Made by a program: the position numbers and the translations under genes
Source of the DNA: Circinella umbellata
Taxonomy: Eukaryota > Mucoromycota > Mucoromycetes > Mucorales > Lichtheimiaceae
Length of the DNA stretch: 64,000 bases
NCBI GenBank assembly: GCA_025093555.1
Contig: JAIWNF010000033.1
Coordinates: forward strand, 310,001 to 374,000
Direction of reading: 5' to 3'
In this document: one piece after another, positions 23,220 to 33,690 of the stretch
How the letters are laid out: each line of letters starts with the position of its first letter
Position numbering within the stretch: the first letter of the stretch is position 1
The notes under the pieces: generated by a model
What the model was told of the DNA's origin: nothing
Databases searched by the model: none
The model's input: the letters and a program-made list of their open reading frames with translations, nothing else

Positions 23220-26200
23220 ATGAAAGAAGCTAATTCTATGCGGCAATCGTACGCCACATCAAGGCAAGTTTTTTTTTAAAAAAAAAACTCTTTTTCAGTC
23301 TCATCTTTGAACGTTACGGCAAAACCCTATTTCTTACTTATTTTTTGACATAAATAATACTTATTTTTTGAACCTATAGAGACTTAGATGTAGTACTAGA
23401 AGAAAATGAAGGCAACGTTTCAATGTCACAACCAGGCATGAGCTACTTGGACCAGGTTCTAGACCCATCGTTACCTAGTTCACTTAGTTTTTTACGAAAC
23501 GCACATACAAAAGCAACAACAACCTCAACGACCGCTTATCACCATACAGATATCCCAACTACTTCTTCTATGGATAATAGTCGACCTACCTTGCCGATGC
23601 GACGTGCGCGTGCAGGAACGATGCCGTCGCTTGTACACATGCCCGAAGAACGAGCTCACCGATCTCCGCTTTTACGTCCATCAGCTGTTGCAGCTGCTGC
23701 TGCTGCTGTAGATACACGACATCGTTCTGGTTCTTTGAATTTACCAGTTCCACCGCCCATGAATTTATCTTTTGATAATTCTGTTTTTGGTTCATCATGG
23801 TCTTCAATGGATAGAGAGGGTACCAATGGATCTCGACAAGGGCAACAGCAAGGGCAACAGGGACAAAATTCATCATTACCTTCCCCTTCGACTGAACAGC
23901 TGTTGCGTGGTGACAATGACTTTAGTATTGCACGAACACTTAGATCATTAGGTTTAGAAGATGATAGAGCTATGGGAGGTGAAAATGGTAATGGTACTCC
24001 TGTATCTACAGGAACCAACAATGGTCTATACCATCAACAGGATCAATTACAACACCATCATCAGCAACAGCAACAACAGTCGGCCGAAATACATATCCCA
24101 GCACAACGATCTCTATTGTCAGGGAATCGAAGCCGTTCTTATTCAGTTAATGCGACAGTAAGATATCAGGAGCCTGCAACAACTGCTGTATCGTCTCCTT
24201 CTATTCATGTTGCTACCCGAACACGCGCAAGCACTATTTCTCGCACTTTTGCCAATCCATTGGATAATCTTACAGTAGTACAACAACAAAATAGACCTCG
24301 AGCATCCAGTATGGGTCGTATGGATTATGGACGTTCAGTCAATCCACCACCTGTACCATCTTCATTGTGGCAAATGCAACGTTTAGAAACGTTGTCGGAT
24401 GAAGGAAGTGATTTTCCTTATGGCGATTCACTTAAAAATCAATCACAGCAAGGAGATAACTCGTTATCACTTGGTGATTCGGAATTACTCGCCAATATGT
24501 TGCAAAAACAAACCTATCCCGATACGTCGACATCAGCAGCCGATCATTATCAAGAATCCGGTGCGTTTACAAATGGCAATGGACCTGCGGAGGTAAACCA
24601 CAAAAATTATTATTTATTCAACTAAATGGGACTGGAGTGTTGTTATCCGTGTTGTAAAAAAACAAAGAAACAGTTTTTATTTATTTGAAGTTAGTTAAGG
24701 TAACTAATTTCTTATTTATTATTTTTTACAATAGCCTTATTTGCATTTTAGTCAGTCTACCCCTACTTTCCGTAACCATCAAGTGCAAATGGCACCATCA
24801 ACAAGCACACCTACTCAAGCAGCAACACGTTCTCTTTGGATTGGTAATATAGATGCTACCGTCAGTGTTGATAATTTGACCCATCTATTTTCATCGTTTG
24901 GCCACATTGAAAGTGTCCGATTACTTTTGGAAAAAGAATGTGCTTTTGTTAACTTTTTCCATGTTGAAGATGCTATTCGAGCTAAAGAAGAAGTGCTTGG
25001 AAGACTCGGCGGCCGTATTGGTAATTGTATTGTGCGCATTGGTTTTGGAAGAGCAGATGCGGCTGTACCCGATACTACAGCTCATCAACCTACACGTGCT
25101 CTTTGTAAGTGATTGGTTTTATTTCTCTGTCTTTTTTTTCTTGTGAAGAGTAAAAAAGGAGACAAAAGAATGCGTGTGCCGAGAGAAAGGGGGACGGGAC
25201 GAAAAAAAAATTATTATTATTATTATTATAAAAATAAGGGTTTATTAATTTGTGCAATTGCCTTTTTTAGGGTTGGGCAATATACCACCAGGAACAGCAC
25301 CTTCCACTTTACTTCATATATTTTCATCCTTTGGTACTATTGAATCAGTTCGTGTCCTTTCTCATAAGAACTGTGGCTTTGTCAACTTTGAATATGCTGA
25401 AAACGCTTCCAAGGCACGCGATGCTTTGTTGCAAAATGAAATCGGTGTACAAGGTTTTACCGGTATTCGGGTTGGATTCGCTAAGGTTCCACCTGCCAAA
25501 TCTAATTCAGCCGATGGTGCCTCAAACAGCGGTTCTGGTGGTACTAAATTACAGACCAGTAATGACCGTGCGACAGTTAATGATGGGGAGTCTTGGCTTG
25601 CGGATCTTTGGGATATTATGAAACAATTTGGTGCCGATGAATCATCTATTAATCTTGTAACAGGTAAGAATAATAATGATGATATGATGGTTCTCGATGA
25701 AGATATATTAATTATCAAGAAGGAGTTAATATATATGTACAAGAAAAAAAAGAGGAATAAAGAGGAGGGAAAGAAAGAACAAGGAAAAATAATTCATTAG
25801 TACATTGTTGAAATATCTATATATATATTAACTTATCATATTATTATTTATAGCACTGGAGGCAACTTCTAATTATTTCGATTCTATTCCACCGGTGCCT
25901 GAATTAGGAGCTAATCGAAAATTCGACGCAAGCCGATTACGCGAAATTAGGAAAAAGCTTGATAATGCTACAGAAGGAACTAAAGAAGTGGAAGCAATTG
26001 CATATGATTGTTTAGATGAAATCGCAGAACTTAGTAGTGGTAAGTTCTATTCGGCTCTTTGTGTCCAATGGATATCGATCTTAAATATTAAAAGAGGGAG
26101 GATGAAAGGGGGGGTTGGGGGTAAAAAAAAGATTTTTTTCCTAATTTTGCCCCACTATTATACCTACGATAGATTATATCGGAAACACTGTTGTTCAACG

Positions 26201-27367
26201 TTTATTTGAGAAGTGTACGGAAGAAACAAAGACAGCAATGCTGGAACACATTGCTCCTCATTTAGCAGCCATTGGTATCCATAAGAATGGTACTTGGGCT
26301 GCTCAAAAAATTATTGATACAATTAGATCACCTGACCAGGTAAGAACAAAACAAATCTAATTGAGTGAAAAAAACACTAGAGAGAAAGAGAATAAACTAA
26401 AAATATAACTACTTTTTGTGTAATAACAATGTATTATTTAGGTCCGTCTTGTTTGCTTGCACCTTAAACCCTATGTTCCACCACTTCTTTTAGATCAATT
26501 TGGAAATTACGCTGTACAGTGCTGTTTGCGACTCGGTGATGGAAACAACCAATTTATTTTTGATGCCATCGTGGAGAAATTGCTTAACGTGGCACAAGGA
26601 CGCTTTGGTGCTCGAGCCATGCGTGGCACACTGGAAAATCAAAGTATTACTGTTCAACAGCAGGTAAATTATATGTTTCATTCTCCCCTCGAGATTTCCC
26701 TCTTTGAATCTTATACGAAAAAAAACTCACTCTATCCTTATAATTATAGAAATTCGTTGCAGCAGCTCTCATACAAAATGCAGTGTCACTTGCCATGAAT
26801 GCCAATGGTGCCCTTTTATTATCCTGGCTTATTGATTCATCGAATCTGGAAAACCGTTATAGTATGTTGGCTAACCGTCTTGTTCCACAACTTACCCAAA
26901 TGGCAACTCATAAACTTGGGTCCCAAATGATTCTTAAGTTATTCAACCAAAACCATGATATGAAAGCTCGAGAAATAATCCTACTTGGGCTGACCAATGA
27001 AAAGACATTGGAAGAAATTCTTGCCGACCAAGTACGTGGTGTTTCATTAATTCAAAAGATCCTTTCAAGTTCGTTTATTTCTACAGAAGAACGGGATCAT
27101 TTGAGTGATCAAATCCGACCATTGCTTAATAACCCACAGGGCGCTGGTCACAAGAAGCTACTAGATGAATTGCTCGCCCTGGATGGTGGTGATCACGATA
27201 ATAACAATAATGATGATGATAGTATAAATAATGATAAAGATGAGGAGGATGTTAATAGAAATAATAATAGTAATGACGGTATTGATAATGATGATGACGA
27301 TAATACAACAAACGACAACAATAATAAAGAGCAATCAACAGCAAAAATTAATGGAGATAATCAATAA
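23220..27367 (+). CDS. RNA-binding protein with RRMs and Pumilio repeats (Jsn1/Puf2-like)
   Basis: Cytoplasmic mRNA-binding regulator; yeast relatives bind 3' UTRs and act in mRNA decay or localisation. Eight exons (23220-23263, 23380-24592, 24735-25104, 25271-25663, 25854-26039, 26173-26339, 26442-26663, 26750-27367) give 1070 residues. The first ~430 residues are low-complexity and Ser/Gln/Thr-rich. Two RRMs follow, each with RNP2 and RNP1: SLWIGNI ... ECAFVNFF and LWLGNI ... NCGFVNFE. Then comes a Puf domain with repeats such as DYIGNTVVQRLFEKC, HKNGTWAAQKIID, DQFGNYAVQCCL, GRFGARAMRGTL and HKLGSQMILKLF. The tail is Asp/Asn-rich and very acidic. The start at 23220 is chosen because MKEANSMRQSYATSR joins in frame across a GC-AG intron; an alternative is Met at 23423. 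RRM plus an abbreviated Puf domain is the Jsn1/Puf2 arrangement. Confidence 0.93.
23264..23379 (+). other. GC-AG intron in the RRM-Pumilio gene
   Basis: The first intron of the RRM-Pumilio gene begins AG|GCAAGT instead of GT and ends CTATAG. Splicing it out keeps the frame open (…TSR|DLDVVLEE…). Apart from the C, the donor matches the U1 consensus perfectly, which is the usual state of GC-AG introns. Confidence 0.7.
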
Positions 27368-27912
27368 AAAAAATTAACGTATACCCCATATACAACAAAC
27401 AAACAACAAACTGCAACTAACAATGACAAACAATCAACATTTCTTATTCAACACAACACAACAAAATCATCATGATTCATCATCTAAAACACTTCAAGAT
27501 GCATGTCGAAACAAATTTTATTAATTATCTTACCTCGACTTGTATAAGTAAAAAGAACTGCACAAAAAAAAGTAATTTTTCTTTTCGCTTCATTTTTTCA
27601 TATTTTTTTTGTGTGAATTGTAATAATTTTCACCCAATTATTAACTATTTTGTTCGCTTTCTTCCTTTTTCTTCTCCCTTTTGTTTTTCCTTTCGTTTTC
27701 TTATTTCTTATTTTCTCTCTTCTTTTGTACATTCATTATCAGTAAAAAAGACACTACAAGCTGATGATACTTTCAATTCAATTTTTACTTATTTATTTAA
27801 TTTTTGTCGTTGTTTTTTTTTTTTTTTGGTATCCATAACAACCCATAAAAGAAATTGAATCTTTTTTTTTTTATAAAAGTTGAAATATTAAAGAGTTAAT
27901 AATTACGATTAT
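27368..27912. other. convergent 3' spacer of the RRM-Pumilio and pinin genes
   Basis: Both neighbours end here. The sequence is first A/C-rich (CAACAAAC runs) and then T/C-rich, with poly-T and AATAAA-like words (near 27890) suited to polyadenylation. The open frame 27472-27858 is low-complexity and I do not call it a gene. Confidence 0.5.
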
Positions 27913-28955
27913 TTAATCATCTCGATCAGCTACTACTACATCCTCTGGAGTGGGGGATTCAAGACGTGGAGTGAGCTCTTTTTCTTCTTCTTCTTCTCGC
28001 TCTTCTGTCTTGTTTTGTTGATCTTCGTCGTCGTCTTGCTGAGATTTCTCTTCTGCTTCTACTGCTAATTCATTTTCTGATTCTTCTTCCTTCATACGTT
28101 CTTCTTTACGAGATTCGTATACCTTACGTTCCTCCCTTGCAGATTCCATCTGGTCTTCGATTTGTTTTTCAAGCTCTTTTGTAAGTTTCTTTGGACGATA
28201 ACATAATCGAGGTTCTGTTTTGGTTTTAATATAGTTCGCTAAATATTCTTTTTGTTTTACACATGTGGCATCCTATATAAACATATATGTACGGGTTAAG
28301 AAAAAGAATTCATCCAGATCATATCGTCCGTTCAACATATATATTATACACGTACACGCTTCTCTTCTATCATTCGCTCTTCTCTTTTTTTCAATAACGT
28401 TGTTTCTCGATCTCGACGTTGTTTATCAGCATGCAATTTTTCTGATAATTCTTTTTTCTCATTAGCAAGCTTTTCATGTAACTTCGAATCAATTTCTGCC
28501 CTTTTTCTCTCCTAGGAAACATATAATATATATTTTTATAAATTACATTGTCGACTTTATCAATATATACATATATATTATTACTTACTGCGTCCGACTT
28601 CTGTTTACTATCATCTTTGAATTTATTCAAGGTCCCTAATAATACTCCAAACATACGTTGGCCACGCCCTCTACTGTCTGCATTCAATTCCAAACGTGGT
28701 TTCTTGCTCTATTTTATTTATATCAATTCCATCGGTTCAGATCAAGAGTAATAAACCATTCCTTTTTTTTTTTGGTTTACGTTGTATCTTTTTTAATACA
28801 AAATAGTGTCATACCTCTTGGGATCCGCTTGTTCCTGTTTCAGCTGTGGGCTCATTGAGAGCACTACCGTTATTATTATCTTCTTGATCTACCGATCGTT
28901 TTCGTGATGACGAATTTGCAGTTTGTGACGGTACGACAATACTAGATTTAACCAT
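27913..28955 (-). CDS. pinin homolog (pinin/SDK/memA domain)
   Basis: Nuclear protein of the pinin family, which in animals associates with the exon junction complex and splicing factors. Four exons on the minus strand (28955-28815, 28708-28589, 28511-28356, 28272-27913) encode 258 residues. The N-terminus is Ser/Asn-rich with a basic SSSRKRS stretch. The diagnostic core SRGRGQRMFGVLLGTLNKFK at residues ~57-76 matches the pinin/SDK/memA signature (R-R-M-F-G-x-L-x-G-T-L-x-K-F). A long charged coiled coil follows (ERKRAEIDSKLHEKL…, EERMIEEKR). A conserved-looking YIKTKTEPRLCYRPKKLT precedes an acidic, Glu-rich tail. It is much shorter than vertebrate pinin, which has a long Ser-rich C-terminus. 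It is divergent from the PIG-B gene with 231 bases between starts. Confidence 0.88.
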
Positions 28956-29186
28956 GATTATTAAGAAGATTTACTGATTACGGATTTCGATCGCAATGAA
29001 ATAAAATAAAAGTTTCTGTAGAGATGCAACAAGAAAAAAGCAGTGTCCAAAAAAAAAAAAAGCGGAGAAGCTATTTAGGTCAAGGCGAATCTCTCATATA
29101 CACGTGACACGTATATAAATCGCATATAAGCAGGACAGTCAATTTAATACTTTTTTCTTTCTTTTTCTCCATCTTGATTCTTTTCA
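28956..29186. promoter_or_regulatory. shared divergent promoter region of pinin homolog and PIG-B
   Basis: Only 231 bases separate the two opposed start codons, so both promoters lie here. It contains a poly-A tract (about 29050-29063), a CACGTG E-box-like palindrome at about 29101-29106 (ACACGTGACACG), and a pyrimidine-rich leader before the PIG-B ATG. Confidence 0.6.
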
Positions 29187-31278
29187 ATGACAACAGATCA
29201 GCAAAAAATACGAAGGCGCAATCCACCTAATTTTAGTAAACAAGATAATGACAATACCCAAAATATTCCAGAACTAACGAAACCTGCACCAGCCGTCATC
29301 GCCGCAGGCGATCAACAATCGACCAAAGGTTCACGTATTTTTGTATTTTCACTTTGTTTGATTTTTCGACTTGTCAACGCCTATTTTACACGTACATATG
29401 ATAATCCGGATGAATACTGGCAATCACAAGAGGTCGCACACAGCATGGTCTTTGGATATCCTTTTCTTTTAAAAAAAAAGTCCATTTTAGTATCAATATT
29501 AGCTAGAGAAAGAGAAAAAGAGAGTGATAATGATGATAAAGTCCTTAACCAACATACTGCACATATGGGTATTTAACTTGGGAGTGGACTTCTAAAATTC
29601 GTAGTTATGCTCATCCGATTATGTTTGCCATAATATATAAGTTACTTGCTTGGTTGCAGCTAGATGAGACACGTCTATTGGTAAGTTACAACAACATATT
29701 TACCATAGAAACAAAAGTAAACATGCTAACTGATAAGTAGATTCTAGCCCCAAAATTATTCCAAGCAAGTATGGCGGCAGTGACAGATTATGCAACATAT
29801 TTATTAGGAAAGCGTGTTATGGGAAATACCATTGCACCCTATCTGGTATGTTTACGGTTTGTTTACAGGATAAAATAGCATTTAGAGGCATATAATTTAT
29901 TTGGAAAATTACCAATTGACATTATTTTATATACGATATAGTTATTTATTACTTTATGTTCGTGGTATAATTTTTTTATAGCCGCACGCACTTTGTCTAA
30001 CACTGTTGAAACAATGTTTACTGTCATTGCCTTGAACTATTGGCCATCCAATGTAACAAATTTTTCCGATAATAGCTGGATAAAGTAAGATTATTTCTAT
30101 AAAATTAAGGATATTGGGAGGTATACTGGTGTAACTTTCTTTTTAATATACCACATACTAGAAATTATCGTATTTCACTCTTATGGGCATCTCTTGCATG
30201 CGTTATGCGCCCAACAAATGCATTAATATGGATCTTTTCCGGTCTACAACTTGCGGCTCGATTTTCAGGTCGTCGGATTGCTGTTTTGTTAAATGCTGCA
30301 ATTATTGTGTAAGTAAAAATACTTTGAGTTACCAAAGAGTAATTTAAATATAAGGGGGATAGTCTAATGTGGAAAATTAAAAAAAAATCCTTGTATAGGG
30401 CAATCATTCTCACAGCCAATATCGCTCTGGACACTTTTATTTATTCTAAAGAACTTAATGTGGAAAAGCTAGTTCTAACGCCCATCAACTTTTTCAAAAT
30501 CAATGTCTTACAATCGATATCACTGATTTATGGTGTTCACCCTTGGCATTGGTACATTTCACAGGGTGTGCCAGTTATTTTGACAACCATGCTTCCCTTT
30601 GCACTTTACGGATATCGCTGTACCCCAGACAAAGCAAAAGACGCACGATCCTTAGGTCACCTTATTATATGGGTACTAGGTGCATATAGTCTCTTGTCAC
30701 ATAAAGAGTTTCGATTCATTTTTCCCGTTGTTCCTCTCATGTTAATATTTGTTGCTAATGGTCTATCTAATATTCCTACCCGGTGGCGCAAACTATCTGC
30801 TATTGCATTAATGGTAACACAAGTACCTATGGCACTCTACCTGTCACTTTGGCATCAACGGGGCGTAACCGATGTCATGTTGTGGATACGAGAACAAGCC
30901 AATAATTCTTCTGTACACTCCGTTGGTGTATTGATGCCATGTCATTCAACTCCTTGGCAATCAGTTGTTCATCGATCGGATGTCGATATGTGGTTTCTTA
31001 CTTGTGAACCACCTTTACATAGTAATGAAGAAGAATATATCGATGAAGCGGATCGCTTTTATGCTAGTCCAGCTTTGTTTCTAGAAAAAGAGATTGGACA
31101 ACCTGAACGTCCATGGCCTACACATCTTGTCCTATTTGAAAACTTGTTGGAAATGGATAATGCAAAGATAAAAGAGATGCTTACAAAGAGTGGGTATCGT
31201 GAATGCGCTCGTTTCTTTAATAGTCATTTCCATGATGATTGGAGACGCCGTGGTGATGTTCTTGTATATTGTCGATAG
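29187..31278 (+). CDS. GPI mannosyltransferase III (PIG-B/Gpi10, GT22)
   Basis: ER membrane enzyme that adds the third mannose to the GPI anchor precursor from dolichol-phosphate mannose. Six exons (29187-29455, 29563-29680, 29741-29845, 29942-30084, 30162-30308, 30399-31278) give 553 residues, the normal family length. Motifs in order: RLVNAYFTRTYDNPDEYWQS with the luminal Asp-Glu acidic pair typical of GT22 enzymes, then VFGYGYLTWEW, YAHPIMFAIIYK, MRPTNALIW, FFKINVLQSISLIYGVHPWHWY and SHKEFRFIFPVVP. The last is the HKE motif of this glycosyltransferase group. Many hydrophobic segments span the membrane. The first intron has AT-AC ends with U12-type signals; without removing it the conserved FGYGYLTWEW block is broken. 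It converges on the LRR gene, with 237 bases between stops. Confidence 0.95.
29456..29562 (+). other. U12-type AT-AC intron in the PIG-B gene
   Basis: The 107-base intron starts ATATCCTTTT, the exact minor-spliceosome donor consensus. It ends TGCAC and carries a perfect U12 branch site TCCTTAAC at 29542-29549, with the branch A about 14 bases before the 3' end, inside the usual 10-20 base window. Removing it joins GG|A and yields MVFGYGYLTWEW, the conserved block of PIG-B/Gpi10. No GT-AG pair I can find restores that block. Confidence 0.92.
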
Positions 31279-31515
31279 ATATGAAATTTAATATTATCAC
31301 TACTTGTTCTTTTTTTTATGTTTCCTTTTCCTCTCCATTCGACTTATCTTACATTTTATAAGTTATAATAACTATAAATTAAATATTTCAAACTGTTTTA
31401 TTATATTGAATAAATTAATGAATAAAAGGGGAGGGAAAGAAAGATAAATATGTACAAAGAGTTAAATAAAATTATTGAGAAGTGGGGTGTCGATAGGTGA
31501 GTATGAAAAAGAAAA

Positions 31516-32508
31516 TTAAGTTATATTATTACACGCCATCATTTTTTCTACTTGCAACTTTAGTCTAATATCTGTCCAACATGTATGACTACACGTACGG
31601 TGTAGAAATGGAATTGATGTCAGTTTCAGAAAGGAATCAAAGTGTATCAACCAAAGACCATCATGAAACATGATATTTTGACACACGGAACAACGCGGTG
31701 CTGATTTTGGATCGACTGATAACTGTTCAAGCATTCCTTGTGTCAAACACGACTCTTGTAATGCTTCCTTTTGATCAGGATCATCCAATATAGCTTCCCC
31801 TATAGTTTGTATACATGTAGATCGCAATGACAAAATATCATCTGCTGCTGATGGGATATAAATTGGTGATGAAGATGCTTCTTTTTTCTGCCATTGTTTC
31901 CATCCATCCATATTTTTTTTCTTGGTACTAAACAGTTCGTTCTTGTCTACCCAGATTCTATTCATGTTTAAACTTAGCAATTCGACCGGAAGATAATTTA
32001 ATTTATTTGATGTCAAATCAAGTACGCGTAAATCTGTCAAACGACCCAACTGACTTGGTAGTTCTTGGATTTGATTATTATAGGCATAAAATTCACGCAA
32101 ACTAACAAGATTTGCGATTTCTGGTGGTATTGACTTGATTTGATTCCGGGAAATATTAAGTTCTTGAAGCCCTGTCAGTTGCCATAGTTCCGCAGGAAGT
32201 GTTGTAAGTTGATTGTTTTGGAGATTGAGCGTTGCCAAGTAAGATAAACGATTGACGGCAGGTTGTGTGATTTTCTATTTTAAAGAAAAGGGATTAGGCA
32301 CTCAATATCAAATCATTTTTTTAGTCATTGATGAAAGAGAAGAAATTACCAAAATGTTGATGTCTCTGTATGACAAGTTGGGATACGGTAGATTGACTGT
32401 TTCAAGAGGACGCTTTTGTTCTTCTCCATCCGATTGTTGGTAAAAAGAGACCATACAACCATTTAAATACCATAGCACTGCTGTGATTATGGTGTCATTA
32501 CGATTCAT
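31516..32508 (-). CDS. leucine-rich repeat protein with C-terminal cysteine motif
   Basis: Probably a cytosolic protein-interaction protein. Two exons (32508-32350, 32274-31516) encode 305 residues. After an N-terminal helical part come about four LRRs of the short type with LxxLxLxxNxLxxLPxxL spacing: LATLNLQNNQLTTLPAEL, LQELNISRNQIKSIPPEI, LREFYAYNNQIQELPSQL and LRVLDLTSNKLNYLPVEL. The C-terminal third has cysteines and histidines (PRCSVCQNIMFHDG … LHRTCSHTCW) that could bind zinc or a structural ion. The layout resembles LRRC58-like proteins, but I cannot confirm orthology. Upstream begins the long AT-rich region, so its promoter lies in 32509-33300. Confidence 0.82.
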
Positions 32509-33329
32509 CGCGTCATTGCCAACAGGTGTTACTAAAAGTTATGAGGACGCTTTTTCACCAACTTCAAAAAAAAAAGACGAAAATAAAAATAGCGCTATTA
32601 TCATTTATCAAGAAACTTCTTGAAATGGCTAGTGTTGGCTTTCCTGTCCCCCCCTCCTCCAAAAAAAAATAAAGCAGAAATCTTTTTTTTGATACCTACA
32701 AAAATCAAGACTGAGAGCTCTGTTAGACTATACGGCTCAAACTACTTTATTAAATATCTACTATACGAATATGAAAAAAATAATCTAATAATGGAATGTT
32801 ATTAAGCACCTGATATACTTTCTTTATCAATTACACCCCATCATACTACAGTTAATCTTCTCTATTAATATTAGATGTATTATTTAGTTAAACAATTTTT
32901 TATTAGCCTTAATATTTCAATATATATAAGTAAAAAAAACCCTTAACAACATCTAGAAAATTTTACTTTATTACTATATTAACTCAAGCCCTCTTTCAAT
33001 TTTTTTTTCACTATATACCATTATATAATTACTAGCTATATTGCTATTACAGATACATTATAATAAAAATAAGTATTTTTTCTCTACTACTAGGATATTA
33101 TATGTGTATATCATCCTTAGAGTATAAAAATAAATAAGAGGCTGGCTAGATGGAAGAAGATCAATTATAAATAGATGCCATACCTTCCTTATTATAATTT
33201 AAATAAGAAAATGTTTTAATATGTTTAAACTAGAAAAAATACTAAGAAATATATATAATATAACATCTACTCTAATAACTTGAATACTTGATAATAATAT
33301 TAGCTCACTTTATTTTATTTTATAATTAC
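32509..33329. other. AT-rich spacer between LRR gene and tRNA-bearing repeat arm
   Basis: Contains the promoter of the LRR gene. It becomes extremely AT-rich after about 32800. No coding or RNA gene is supported. Confidence 0.5.
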
Positions 33330-33690
33330 TAAGCATTAATTATAGTAAAAAATAATAATTATAAAATTAAAAAAAAATTATATCTTTTCATAGACTGACT
33401 TCCTCTAAATCAACTATACATTATTTAAACGTGCTGATTTTTCTCTATTTACTAGAAATGTATGATCAAACGTGTAATTAAAAGAAATTTTAAAAAATAA
33501 TAAAAACAAAAATTAAAATACAATGCTTTGTGCTGATTTTTGTTCTTAATTTCTTGTTTAACAAGAAGCCTTCTTGGCTCAGTTGGCAGAGCGTCCGCCT
33601 AGTAAGCGGAAGGTCGGCGGTTCGATTCCGCCAGAAGGCATGATCAAACGTTTAATTTGTTTACCTGTAGTTATCTACAGATGAAATTTT
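33330..33690 (+). repeat. left arm of tRNA-Thr inverted repeat
   Basis: About 360 bases that recur, reversed and nearly identical, at about 37345-37715. Matching runs include TCATAGACTGACTTCCTCTA, TTTAAACGTGCTGATTTTTC, CAATGCTTTGTGCTGAT and the whole tRNA gene. Most differences are single substitutions; similarity fades inward after GTTTACCTGTAGTTATCTAC and outward near 33330. Boundaries are by eye. Confidence 0.9.
33568..33640 (+). tRNA. tRNA-Thr (anticodon AGU)
   Basis: A 73-base cloverleaf. Acceptor stem GCCTTCT pairs with AGAAGGC, with discriminator A. Internal promoter A box is TGGCTCAGTTGG and B box is GGTTCGATTCC. The anticodon stem TCCGC/GCGGA encloses the loop CTAGTAA, so the anticodon is AGU, which decodes Thr (A34 normally becomes inosine). 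There is no intron. CCA is not encoded. An identical copy lies at 37415-37487 on the other strand. Confidence 0.97.

Noticed and set aside
23656..24021. Minus-strand frame of 121 codons opposite the RRM-Pumilio gene
   Set aside because: Antisense shadow of the Ser/Gln-rich N-terminal part; no independent splice or start support.
27472..27858. 128-codon frame rich in Phe and Ser
   Set aside because: Low-complexity translation of the T/C-rich 3' spacer between two convergent genes.
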